Below are positions 15,413 through 23,118 of a stretch of 33,296 nucleotides of DNA, in pieces. The notes beneath the pieces are model-generated. The model worked only from the letters and a program-made list of their open reading frames with translations, searched no databases and was not told where the DNA came from. Source of the DNA: an uncultured Bacteriovorax sp. (lineage in GTDB: Bacteria > Bdellovibrionota > Bacteriovoracia > Bacteriovoracales > Bacteriovoracaceae). The translations under genes and the position numbers were made by a program. Position 1 is the first letter of the stretch; the number at the start of each line of letters is the position of its first letter. The stretch covers positions 1-33,296 of the forward strand of contig CAMLRB010000006.1 of the NCBI GenBank assembly GCA_946482295.1, given 5' to 3'.

Positions 15413-15430
15413 CTAATCTCCTAGAATCAT
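15413..15430 (-). CDS. Five-codon leader ORF ahead of flagellin 3
   Basis: An ATG at 15430 has a very strong ribosome site (AAGGAGG, five bases upstream) and reads MILGD before TAG at 15415-15413. The flagellin 3 ATG follows after a single base. The flagellin's own ribosome site (TAGGAG) lies inside this mini-ORF. Such a layout fits translational coupling or ribosome pre-loading. The peptide itself is unlikely to have a function. Confidence 0.4.
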   Translation of the reverse strand: MILGD

Positions 15431-15449
15431 GCCTTCCTCCTTAAAATTT

Positions 15450-15477
15450 AAGATTCAAACAACCATGTATGAATCTT
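15450..15477 (-). promoter_or_regulatory. Hairpin in the flagellin 3 leader
   Basis: AAGATTCA and TGAATCTT form eight perfect pairs around a 12-base loop in the untranslated leader, between the promoter and the AAGGAGG site of the mini-ORF. It resembles the single-hairpin layout of a regulated leader. It shares no sequence with the hairpins of the other two flagellin leaders. Confidence 0.4.
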
Positions 15478-15515
15478 TGTTGGTTCGCAGACTGTCCCAT
15501 CAGCTGCTGTGAACT

Positions 15516-15542
15516 TTATCGGAGGTAAAAAAACCTACCTGA
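15516..15542 (-). promoter_or_regulatory. Sigma-28-type promoter of flagellin 3
   Basis: On the - strand TCAGGTAG (15542-15535), 11 bases and TCCGATAA (15523-15516) fit the FliA layout. The -10 element matches GCCGATAA at seven of eight positions, better than the other two promoters; the -35 is weaker. It lies 105 bases before the ATG, giving a leader of roughly 95-100 bases. Confidence 0.6.
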
Positions 15543-15657
15543 GTACTTTCTTGTGAAAATAAGGAAATAATTTCCTCATTTTTCATTGAGAAAAAAGGTC
15601 AGTTAATGGTCATTTGGAATAAGATCAGTAAGTTAAATTTCAGAGTGAAAGAGGAGG

Positions 15658-16119
15658 TTATTTCTTACCTTGAACAGCTTTGATGAGATTGCTAGTTGAG
15701 TAACCATCTTTGAACATTAAACTGCGAACTTCACCACCATTAGCAATGACAAAATCACTACCAACAATTTGTTCTGGCTTCCAATCTCCGCCTTTTACCA
15801 GAACATGCGGCTTAATGAGTTTGATAATTTCTAGTGGTGTTTGCTCAGTAAAAACTTGGACACAATCGACTGCTTTTAAATTCAAAAGCATTTTTGCGCG
15901 ATCAATTTCATTGTTGATTGGGCGATCTGGACCTTTCAACTTACGAACACTTTCATCGGAATTAATCGCGACAATGAGAACATCGCCTTGAGCTTTTGCT
16001 TCGTTGAGATACTCAACATGCCCCAAATGAAGTATGTCAAAACATCCATTCGTGAAAACAATTTTTTTGTTCTTACATTTTTCGAGAAAAGTTTTTGTTT
16101 CGTTTGAGAGCTCTTCCAT
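15658..16119 (-). CDS. rfaE2: D-glycero-beta-D-manno-heptose 1-phosphate adenylyltransferase
   Basis: The 153-residue protein corresponds to the C-terminal nucleotidyltransferase half of E. coli HldE. It makes ADP-heptose, the sugar donor for LPS core and for family-9 glycosyltransferases. Visible motifs are FTNGCFDILHLGHVEYL (residues 22-38, with the HxGH nucleotide-binding motif at 31-34), NSDESVRKLKG and the C-terminal STSNLI. The kinase half is absent, so a separate RfaE1-type protein is expected elsewhere. Its start shares one base with the RDD gene stop (TAATG), so the two are coupled. The two GT9 enzymes at the left end of the window could be users of its product. Confidence 0.93.
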   Translation of the reverse strand: MEELSNETKTFLEKCKNKKIVFTNGCFDILHLGHVEYLNEAKAQGDVLIVAINSDESVRKLKGPDRPINNEIDRAKMLLNLKAVDCVQVFTEQTPLEIIKLIKPHVLVKGGDWKPEQIVGSDFVIANGGEVRSLMFKDGYSTSNLIKAVQGKK

Positions 16120-16880
16120 TACTTTACAACTTTCGTATCAGATAAGCGGCCTTGGAAATCTAAGACCATTGGAAGAAATAAGGCAACAGCCGACACCAGT
16201 GAAATAAAAGCACGGAAGAAAGTATGACGAACGCTGAGACCTTTTCCATCGACTTTTATTACTCTCAGTCCAAAGAGAGTTTTCCCTGGAGATGAAGACA
16301 AATCTAAAATCGTAAAGTAGAGGAGATAATATATAGAAAAAATGGCTGCTGAAAAAATACTCAAGTCTTGCATTGAAATCAGTCGTGAATACATTTTCAA
16401 TTCAATACCTGAGGCTAAAACAAGAAGGGCGCCTGTAATAGCGACAAAACTGGCAATCACAAGAATATCAACAATCCATGCTGAGAATTGAGAAAACATC
16501 GGAGCGGCCATGTATTTTTGAACGACCGGTGTTTTAACTTCCGATTTTATTTCAAGGTCGGACTCTAATGTTTTCTGAGTCGTTCCCGATTGTCCGTAAA
16601 AGGCTTCAAGGCCACTCGGCATATGATTAGAGGCCATTGTCTGAGCAGAAGGTGATATAGGCGCTAATGGCGACAGAGATTGTTTTGGTGTTGCTTGAGA
16701 GCCAAATGCTTTAACTTCTTTTGGAGCAGGTTTAAATGAAGGACGTTTTGTATCTTGATGAAACCCTAAACCTTTCGTCATTGGTTTAAAGCTTTCTTCA
16801 CTGATCATAAATTCATCAAGGTTGATTTCAACTGGCAAAGTTTTGCTTTCTGCTCTAAATGAGTGTTGATCTTGATTCAT
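16119..16880 (-). CDS. RDD-family membrane protein with long soluble N-terminus
   Basis: About 253 residues from the ATG at 16880, which has AGGG six bases upstream; an in-frame ATG at 16886 directly abuts that site and is less likely. The first roughly 125 residues are polar, proline-rich and probably disordered. An RDD domain follows: FSAWIVDILVIASF (the D in the first helix), a second and third hydrophobic segment (AAIFSIYYLLYFTILDL), then SSPGKTLFGLRVIKVDGKGLS and a last membrane helix. RDD proteins are small polytopic membrane proteins, some of them implicated in ion transport. No specific role can be assigned. It is coupled to rfaE2 downstream. Confidence 0.8.
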   Translation of the reverse strand: MNQDQHSFRAESKTLPVEINLDEFMISEESFKPMTKGLGFHQDTKRPSFKPAPKEVKAFGSQATPKQSLSPLAPISPSAQTMASNHMPSGLEAFYGQSGTTQKTLESDLEIKSEVKTPVVQKYMAAPMFSQFSAWIVDILVIASFVAITGALLVLASGIELKMYSRLISMQDLSIFSAAIFSIYYLLYFTILDLSSSPGKTLFGLRVIKVDGKGLSVRHTFFRAFISLVSAVALFLPMVLDFQGRLSDTKVVK

Positions 16881-16984
16881 AATCATCCCTATGTTTAGTC
16901 ACCTATTTATTCAGATTCGCACAAGCTTTACAAAGCATCAATACTTTTCGCCTTACATTCATAAGGCATTTCGAGAACTTGTTA

Positions 16985-17674
16985 TCACTTTTTCAGGGCC
17001 AGAAAGTAACCAATAGAAGCACAAACAGCTGTAGGTGCGCGTAAAATAGGCGTAGGGAGGTGAACTTCCCAAACATTTTTTTGGGATTTAATTAAATTGA
17101 TTTCCCCTTCCGAAAATCCGCCCTCTGGACCTATCAGGATTACTAAAGGAAAACGGACGTTCTGAGCATCAAGTTTTTGCGGAGAGGGAAGGGAATTAAA
17201 AAAAGCGAGTGGGTAAGTATTTTCACTTAGAAAATCTGCCAGCTTCATTTGTGGTTTGATTTTAGGCAGCCAGGGATTGTTTGATTGCACGAGTGCGCTT
17301 TCAACAAGTCTTATCGTCCTTTCATTCTCACTATAATCATATTGGGAAAATTGTGAACTAAGAGGAATGATTGTTCTAATACCCAATTCAACGGCCATTT
17401 TTAAAATATCTTCGAAAGCGTCTTTTTTGGGGAGTGCTATGGCCAGAATAATATCGTTATTTTCTTCGATCTGTTCAAAATCTTGAACAAGTACAACCAC
17501 CATTTTTTTTTCAATTGATTTAATAACTGTCTTAAGTTTTCCACCACGACCATTCAAAAGCAGCAACGGATCATTTATTCTCGCGCGAACTACATTTAAA
17601 TGATGAACACCTTCATCATTGATGACTATTTCTTTCTGATCATTGAAATCAAATGGATGAAAAAGGGCCCTCAC
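16985..17674 (-). CDS. rsmE: 16S rRNA m3U1498 methyltransferase
   Basis: The 229-residue SPOUT-class methyltransferase is recognisable from the N-terminal RNA-binding part with HHLNVVRARIND (24-35) and the C-terminal knot. The knot shows LIGPEGGFSEGEI (180-192) and PILRAPTAVCASIGYF. In most family members the last motif reads RILRTETA, so the RAPTAV version is a variant, but the fold-defining glycines are kept. Length is normal. It starts with GTG immediately after the prmA stop (TAGGTG), so the pair is translated together. A six-pair hairpin (16950-16967) follows the stop by 18 bases but has no good T-run. The gap of 98 bases to the RDD gene holds nothing else clear. Confidence 0.92.
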   Translation of the reverse strand: MRALFHPFDFNDQKEIVINDEGVHHLNVVRARINDPLLLLNGRGGKLKTVIKSIEKKMVVVLVQDFEQIEENNDIILAIALPKKDAFEDILKMAVELGIRTIIPLSSQFSQYDYSENERTIRLVESALVQSNNPWLPKIKPQMKLADFLSENTYPLAFFNSLPSPQKLDAQNVRFPLVILIGPEGGFSEGEINLIKSQKNVWEVHLPTPILRAPTAVCASIGYFLALKK

Positions 17675-18652
17675 CTAGTTGCTCACATCTTGAAAAAGGA
17701 TTGCACTCCAATCACCTTTTGTGACGACATTAATTTTTTTAAGCTCACTGTACTGGGCGATTATGTTGTCGACCTGGTGATTTAAAATTCCTGAAACAAT
17801 CAGAAAACCCTCTTTATCTAAACTCTGCATGATTGTTGGCTTTTCTGAAATGAGGACATGCTCTAAGATGTTTGCGAAAACTAGTTTGTGTTTTTTTGCT
17901 TGGTAGCGATCGCGAATGACAAGTGTAGTGCCTTCTATATTAGCGCCATCAAAATTAAGCACTAGATTTTGAACACAGTTATCAAGTGCACTTTTGTCTA
18001 TATCGCAAAAAAGTGTCGGCATTTCTTTTACCTTCATCGCCGCAATACCAAGAATTCCAGAGCCACATCCAAAGTCTAGACAAAGATCTGTCTTTTTCAG
18101 ATCTTTTGCAATTTGATCAAAGAGAACCAGGCATAAAAAAGTTGTTTCATGTGTACCTGTTCCAAATCCCATGCCCGGATAGATGTAAACCTGATGTGAA
18201 CTTTTTTTCTCACGTCCCTGGAGCCATTCTGGAATAACTTCAAGATTGTCAGAGACCCAAATGGGCGTATAAAACTTTTTCCATTCTGCGTTCCAATCCT
18301 CAAAAGGTTTTTGAGCGGTGTAGAGTGGTAATTCTGGAAACGAGTCTTTCAAAAAGAAAACAAAATCTTCACAATGACTTTCGTGATCTCCTTCGTAGAA
18401 ATAATATTTGAATGTAAATGAATCTTGTCCAAATGTAGCATCCTGAACTTCATCAATTAAAGTCTCTGGAATATCTCCACCCGAATATGCTCTCTCTCCT
18501 AAAATCTCATCAACTCTTGCCTCTTCTAAAGAGAACTCTTCCACGCCGTCGCAGTGAAAATCTTCCATTGCATATGCATTGATGACATTAGCAAGATTTG
18601 CATTCTCACCACTAAACTCTATGAGAACAAAATTAAAATTCTTATTTTCCAC
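17675..18652 (-). CDS. prmA: Ribosomal protein L11 methyltransferase
   Basis: The 325-residue product has an N-terminal domain that binds L11 and a C-terminal class I SAM-dependent methyltransferase. Diagnostic stretches are YPGMGFGTGTHETT (158-171), LDFGCGSGILGIAAMK (192-207), the ANILEH active-site loop and SGILNHQ near the end. It trimethylates ribosomal protein L11. It begins with a GTG that overlaps the end of the binding-protein gene by 11 bases and abuts rsmE. prmA next to rsmE is a common bacterial arrangement; the binding protein upstream is the unusual member. Confidence 0.94.
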   Translation of the reverse strand: MENKNFNFVLIEFSGENANLANVINAYAMEDFHCDGVEEFSLEEARVDEILGERAYSGGDIPETLIDEVQDATFGQDSFTFKYYFYEGDHESHCEDFVFFLKDSFPELPLYTAQKPFEDWNAEWKKFYTPIWVSDNLEVIPEWLQGREKKSSHQVYIYPGMGFGTGTHETTFLCLVLFDQIAKDLKKTDLCLDFGCGSGILGIAAMKVKEMPTLFCDIDKSALDNCVQNLVLNFDGANIEGTTLVIRDRYQAKKHKLVFANILEHVLISEKPTIMQSLDKEGFLIVSGILNHQVDNIIAQYSELKKINVVTKGDWSAILFQDVSN

Positions 18653-20168
18653 AATTTTTCTCTAATGTTTTTAAGGGATAAAAACTTCCCGTCGGCTCAA
18701 GTGTTATATCGCTTAAACAATTTCGACCAATCCAGATAATATTTGGGTGCCACAAATTAATACTTGCATAGTCTGAAATGATGGCCTGCTCTGCTTGTTT
18801 GTAAAGCTCAGTTCTTTTCGTTGGGTTAGTCTCGATCGTCGCCATATCCAAAATTTTATCGACTTGAGGATTATTGTAACCAACACGATTCCCGCCTTTC
18901 GGAGGAGTATTTGTCGAGTGGTAAACGAATTTCAACATGTCTGGACCTGTGAATCCTACCCATTGGCCAATGACGACGTCGAACTTTCCGGCCTTAAATG
19001 CGGCCATATATGTTCCCCATTCCTGAATGCTCACATTAATTATAATTCCTTCTTTTTGGAAATAGCTTTGAAGAACCTCTACGATCTCAATACTTGCTTT
19101 GTTGTTACTAACCTTCCAGTCAATTTCTAGAATTTTTCCATTTTTTTCCAGAAAGCCATTTTTATTTTTTTTGTAACCGGCCTGAGCGAGCAGATCACGT
19201 GCTAACTGCACATCATATTTATCAATGGGACGTGGAACATACATATCACCAAAAGCAGGTGAGAACATTCCTGTGGCCAGTACAGCTGTGTTTTTTAATT
19301 TGTATTTGAGAATGTCTTCTCTCGGAAGAAGATGTGAAAAAGCTTTTCTCACTCGGATGTCTTGAAAGATTTCTCGTTTGTGATTAATCCCCATGAACTG
19401 AAAGTTTCCGCTTGGTTTTTCCCAAACTTTAATTCCTGGCTGTGATTTAAGCCAAAAAACTTTTCGTGGAGACATATTAGCTACAGAAAGATCGATTTCT
19501 TTGTTTAGCAATTTCAGAGCAAGTGTTGTCTCATCTTTTACAACTTTGAAAACAAAACTGGGCCTTGAAGCATCTCTAGGATTGATTCTTATTTCAAGCG
19601 GATCAATTTTAGAATATTGATATTCTCCGCAACCGATCACATCAAAGGGTTCATATGAATCTTTTGTTAAATCTGGAACTTTAACAATTTTCAATAATGC
19701 TAAATTGGATAGATTTTCCAGTGAAAATGTTTTGAACACAATTTTGACTGTGAGTGGATCTATAATTACAACATCCTCAATGGCCTCATATGCTCCCATG
19801 AATGTTGATTTTATTTTTTCGTTTTTTGCAAAGTAGAGCCAAGAGTTCTTAACATCATTTGCACTTACTTTGGTGCCGTCATGAAAAGTTAGATCACGTT
19901 TTAATTTAAAAGTGAGGACTTGTTTTGCTCCTTCCATCTCATCTTTAAAAGATTCGCAAGCAATGCAAATGAACTGCATCTTTTCGTTAAAATCAATAAG
20001 TGAGGAGTGTACTAGTCTGTTTATGTTTTGAGAGTTAGCATCGGTTGAGTAAAAAGGCGTCAAACTATTTGGTGCCGCTGAAATAGCGACATTGATCTGC
20101 TGTTGAGCAAATGCCATTGACAGTGATGCATAGATCGTCAATGCCAGACAGTATTTGAACACTTTCAT
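18642..20168 (-). CDS. Oligopeptide-type ABC transporter substrate-binding protein
   Basis: The ATG at 20168 is preferred, because an earlier in-frame ATG at 20189 reads through its ribosome site (AGGAAAGGA). This gives 508 residues. A signal peptide (MKVFKYCLALTIYASLSMAFA) without a lipobox Cys ends before QQQINVAI. The body matches family 5 solute-binding proteins: LTPFYSTDANSQNINRLVH, LTFKLKRDLTFHDGTKVSAND, the RKAFSHLLPREDIL segment and NPQVDKILDMATIETNPTKR near the end. Such proteins feed peptides, nickel or sugars to an inner-membrane permease, but no permease or ATPase gene is near. It therefore works with a distant transporter or alone. It is co-transcribed with prmA and rsmE, an odd combination. 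Confidence 0.88.
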   Translation of the reverse strand: MKVFKYCLALTIYASLSMAFAQQQINVAISAAPNSLTPFYSTDANSQNINRLVHSSLIDFNEKMQFICIACESFKDEMEGAKQVLTFKLKRDLTFHDGTKVSANDVKNSWLYFAKNEKIKSTFMGAYEAIEDVVIIDPLTVKIVFKTFSLENLSNLALLKIVKVPDLTKDSYEPFDVIGCGEYQYSKIDPLEIRINPRDASRPSFVFKVVKDETTLALKLLNKEIDLSVANMSPRKVFWLKSQPGIKVWEKPSGNFQFMGINHKREIFQDIRVRKAFSHLLPREDILKYKLKNTAVLATGMFSPAFGDMYVPRPIDKYDVQLARDLLAQAGYKKNKNGFLEKNGKILEIDWKVSNNKASIEIVEVLQSYFQKEGIIINVSIQEWGTYMAAFKAGKFDVVIGQWVGFTGPDMLKFVYHSTNTPPKGGNRVGYNNPQVDKILDMATIETNPTKRTELYKQAEQAIISDYASINLWHPNIIWIGRNCLSDITLEPTGSFYPLKTLEKNCGK

Positions 20169-20196
20169 TCCTTTCTTCCTTCTTTCCAATGTTTTG

Positions 20197-20206
20197 AGAT
20201 TAATCT
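20197..20206. promoter_or_regulatory. Short palindrome between divergent genes
   Basis: AGATTAATCT is a perfect ten-base palindrome in the 76-base gap between the binding-protein gene and the uridine kinase gene, where both promoters must lie. No -35/-10 pair is clear on either strand. A shared operator is possible, but a site this short can arise by chance. Confidence 0.2.
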
Positions 20207-20244
20207 ATCATTTTATTGAGAAAAAAACCATTGAGGAGAGAGTC

Positions 20245-20883
20245 GTGCACATCATTTCCATTTGTGGAGGATCTGGTTCTGGAAAGACCACATTTGCCGA
20301 AAAAGTAAAAAAAGCTGTTGATGAAGAAATCTCCATCTTGCACATGGACTCATATTATCTCCCTCGACTTCCCAAACAATTGCAGACTTCAAAAGGAAGA
20401 CCAAATTTTGACCATCCTGATGCTTTTGACTGGGAACTATTGAAAAAACATCTTCTCTTATTGAGAGAAGGTAAATCAATTAAGTCTCCACACTACGATT
20501 TCAAAACGAATAAGCGTCTTAAAACTTCAAGTGTCGTTAAGGCCACGCGAGTTATTCTCTTTGAGGGGATTTTTAGCCTTTATCAAGAAGACATCCGAAA
20601 ACTTTGTGACATTACCGCTTTCCTTCATGTCGAAGCTGATATCCGATTCATTCGTCGTTTGCACCGAGATGTTGAAGAAAGAGGTCGCTCACTTGATTCG
20701 GTCATTACCCAATACTATGAAACAGTAAGGCCCATGTACCAAAAGTATTTAGATCCTCAAAGACAGTACGCCGATTTTATCGTCGGGGAGGAAACAGATA
20801 TCGCTGCGAGTATTCTTGCGGCCAAGGTTTCTGAACTCATGAAATCCAAAGCTCCATCAAAAACTAAAAAAAGAAGGTCTTAA
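20245..20883 (+). CDS. udk: Uridine kinase family protein
   Basis: The GTG at 20245, with GAGGAG nine bases upstream, is the likely start. The longer ORF from 20155 would overlap the divergent gene's start and add a non-conserved tail. The 212-residue product has the P-loop CGGSGSGKTT (7-16), MDSYYLPRLPK with the substrate-site Asp and Tyr, NFDHPDAFDWELL, SPHYDFKTNKR, the FEGIF strand and RRLHRDVEERGRSLDSV. This matches the uridine/cytidine kinase family of pyrimidine salvage. Phosphoribulokinase and fungal-type homologues share the fold, but the motif set fits Udk best. The stop directly abuts the RNase J start (TAAATG). Confidence 0.88.
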   Translation: MHIISICGGSGSGKTTFAEKVKKAVDEEISILHMDSYYLPRLPKQLQTSKGRPNFDHPDAFDWELLKKHLLLLREGKSIKSPHYDFKTNKRLKTSSVVKATRVILFEGIFSLYQEDIRKLCDITAFLHVEADIRFIRRLHRDVEERGRSLDSVITQYYETVRPMYQKYLDPQRQYADFIVGEETDIAASILAAKVSELMKSKAPSKTKKRRS

Positions 20884-22512
20884 ATGTCACAGCCTCTGCT
20901 TACCATTACACCAGTTGGTGGTGTTGGCCAAATTGGTTCCAACATGACTTTAGTTCAAGGGGCAAATGATACAATTCTTATCGATGCTGGAATACTTTTT
21001 CCGTATGAAGATTTTTTTGATATCGATTATCTAATTCCAGATTTAAGTACGATACCGGTACCGAGCCATTTAATAATTACTCATGGACATGAGGATCACA
21101 TCGGTGCTGTTTTACACGTTGTAAAAAAATTTCCAAAGATCGTCGTTCTTGCCTCTCCATTTGCCGCCGATTTAATTAGAAAAAAATTAGAATTCAATCA
21201 TAGTCCGCATCCAATTACTGTTTATCGTCACCACGATCATATGGAGTTTAAAGATTTCACTATAGATCCAATTCACGTGAATCATTCAATTCCAGAAACT
21301 GTCGGCTTGTTAGTTAAAGATCAAAGTGAAAAATGTGGATTCTTCTTTATTTCAGATTTTAAAATTGATCATCGAACTACTTATGAACGTCCTTTTGATT
21401 TTGAGAAATTAATTAAAAGATCTCAAAAATTAGAGAGAAAAATTTTGCTCGTCGATAGTACCAATATCATGAGTTCTCAACATGAAACTCCATCTGAACA
21501 AGACCTCATCCCGGTATTTGATGAACTCTTTGAAAAAGCAGAATCAAGAATTTTCATTACATGTTTTTCTTCGAACATTCACCGCTTAATGACTTTTGTT
21601 CAACTTTGTAAAAAACATGGGAGAAAACTCATTCCTCATGGTCGCTCGATGATTAGTTATTTAAACACTGCTAACGAATTAGGCATGATTCCCGACTTTC
21701 AGTCTGTTGTGACTATGTCCGAATCACTGACAGGAAATGAAGATCATGTGGTCGTTCTTCTTTCTGGATGTCAGGGTGATTTTCGAGGAACTTTTAGAAG
21801 ATATTGCGTAGGTGAAGATTCACAATTTAAACCGCGCCCTACTGATACTGTACTCATGAGTTCTAAGGCCATTCCAGGTAATGAGAAAAAAATCTCACTG
21901 CTCATCAACAAACTTTCCGAAGTTGGGTGTAAAGTTGTGACGGCATCAGATCGACTCATCCACGTCTCTGGACATCCTGGTAGAAAAGACTTACTCGAAC
22001 TTTATCAAAAATTTCAGCCTACAGACATCATTCCTATTCACGGTGAAAGTTACTTTATCCGCGAGCACATTGCTCATATTAAAGAAGTATTTCCGAATTC
22101 AACCACTCATTATCTTCTGAATCATGATCAACTCATTATTGATCAAAACCTTAAGTTGAAAGTTGCTCAGGGCGAAAAGCTTGAGCCGATCATCATCCAT
22201 GGCAAAGGATTAGTGCTTGAGCGAGAAAAAGTAAGTGAGAGAAGAAAGCTAGCATGTAATGGATCTGTTTTTGTTTCGATTCGCATGGGAGTCAATTCAT
22301 CACGAATCGAAAACATGACTTACGATTTCATGGGCCTTCCTCAAATGGTAAGTGATAACAAAGAACGTTTTCAAAAATTTCTAGAAGGATATTGTTCACA
22401 ACTTAACTTTAAAGATATGGACAAGGCCAAGGAAGAATTAAGAGTCGGCATACGAAGACACTTTGATCAAATTCTTGGTTATAAACCAATGACGACGGTA
22501 CACATTCTATGA
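20884..22512 (+). CDS. rnj: Ribonuclease J (metallo-beta-lactamase fold)
   Basis: The 542-residue product has the RNase J layout. The metallo-beta-lactamase start is PVGGVGQIGSNMTLV with the metal motif THGHEDHIGA (66-75). HVNHSIPET (131-139) and ISDFKID (metal-binding Asp158) follow, then a beta-CASP insert with RIFITCFSSNIHR, and IPIHGESYFIREH supplies a late metal-binding His. A C-terminal domain of about 100 residues follows. RNase J has endo- and 5'-exonuclease activity on RNA and suggests Gram-positive-like mRNA decay. It begins at the base after the uridine kinase stop and shares ATGA with the next gene. Length is normal. Confidence 0.94.
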   Translation: MSQPLLTITPVGGVGQIGSNMTLVQGANDTILIDAGILFPYEDFFDIDYLIPDLSTIPVPSHLIITHGHEDHIGAVLHVVKKFPKIVVLASPFAADLIRKKLEFNHSPHPITVYRHHDHMEFKDFTIDPIHVNHSIPETVGLLVKDQSEKCGFFFISDFKIDHRTTYERPFDFEKLIKRSQKLERKILLVDSTNIMSSQHETPSEQDLIPVFDELFEKAESRIFITCFSSNIHRLMTFVQLCKKHGRKLIPHGRSMISYLNTANELGMIPDFQSVVTMSESLTGNEDHVVVLLSGCQGDFRGTFRRYCVGEDSQFKPRPTDTVLMSSKAIPGNEKKISLLINKLSEVGCKVVTASDRLIHVSGHPGRKDLLELYQKFQPTDIIPIHGESYFIREHIAHIKEVFPNSTTHYLLNHDQLIIDQNLKLKVAQGEKLEPIIIHGKGLVLEREKVSERRKLACNGSVFVSIRMGVNSSRIENMTYDFMGLPQMVSDNKERFQKFLEGYCSQLNFKDMDKAKEELRVGIRRHFDQILGYKPMTTVHIL

Positions 22513-23096
22513 ATGAATTTTTTCAAAGCCATTTGGTTACAATCATTCTCTTTCTTTTATTTATAATTCTTTTTTTGATTGGGATCATTGGCTTCGTGTT
22601 AGTAAAACTGCTATTGCAAAATAATAAACAAACACCTGCCCCTTCTCAACCCACTCCACATGTTACAGTTGAACAAAGGCCAGTCCTAAAAAAAGTGACA
22701 GAAGAGCACATTGTTGAAAAATTTTACTGTAGTAATCATCCGGACGCTCAGTCAGTTGGCGGATGCCTTATCTGTGAAGATGTTTTCTGTGAGAACTGCT
22801 TGATAGAACATGACGGACTTTATTTCTGTAAAGAGCACTTTAGAATTTTCGCCAACAATAAGTGGAAACAAATCACAGACGTTAAGACGACTCCAGATAC
22901 TCCCATCGACGGGCTTTATGTTTATCATTTCAAAAGGAAGATTTGGAAAGAAAACAACGTGCCTAGCTTTATCCTTACTCATTACAAGATAAACATCGAA
23001 AATGATTTTATTGAATCGTTTGTGCAGTTAAATGTGATTGAAAGTGAGGCGGATAGGTTGGAAGCAGAAATCAAGAAATATCAGGCCCAGCTTTGA
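22509..23096 (+). CDS. Membrane-anchored protein with B-box-like zinc motif
   Basis: The 195-residue product has one strong N-terminal membrane helix (about 10-36, rich in Ile, Leu and Phe), a proline-rich linker and then a metal-binding cluster. The cluster is C74, H77, C86, C89, C94, C97, H101, C107 and H110, spaced like a B-box zinc finger (CSNHPD, CLICED, CENC, FCKEHF). The rest is helical and charged. Its start overlaps the RNase J stop by four bases (ATGA), so it is made together with that enzyme. It could be a membrane tether for RNase J or another partner. That is conjecture from the coupling. Confidence 0.78.
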   Translation: MNEFFQSHLVTIILFLLFIILFLIGIIGFVLVKLLLQNNKQTPAPSQPTPHVTVEQRPVLKKVTEEHIVEKFYCSNHPDAQSVGGCLICEDVFCENCLIEHDGLYFCKEHFRIFANNKWKQITDVKTTPDTPIDGLYVYHFKRKIWKENNVPSFILTHYKINIENDFIESFVQLNVIESEADRLEAEIKKYQAQL

Positions 23097-23108
23097 ACCA
23101 GGCCTGAT
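23080..23108 (-). terminator. Shared hairpin between convergent genes (ftsZ end)
   Basis: ATCAGGCC and GGCCTGAT form eight perfect pairs around 13 bases, overlapping the last codons and stop of the zinc-motif gene. On the - strand ATTTCTTGATTTC follows, giving a moderate intrinsic terminator for ftsZ. On the + strand there is no T-run, so its role there is doubtful. Confidence 0.55.
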
Positions 23109-23118
23109 CGATAGCAAA

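Noticed and set aside
15549..15590. AT-rich hairpin near the flagellin 3 promoter as a terminator for rfaE2
   Set aside because: The 11-pair stem is almost all A-T and no T-run follows on the - strand. I could not support a terminator there.
20155..20244. N-terminal 30-residue extension of uridine kinase
   Set aside because: It overlaps the divergent gene's start, is unlike the family and lacks a ribosome site, whereas the GTG at 20245 has a strong one and begins right at the conserved fold.
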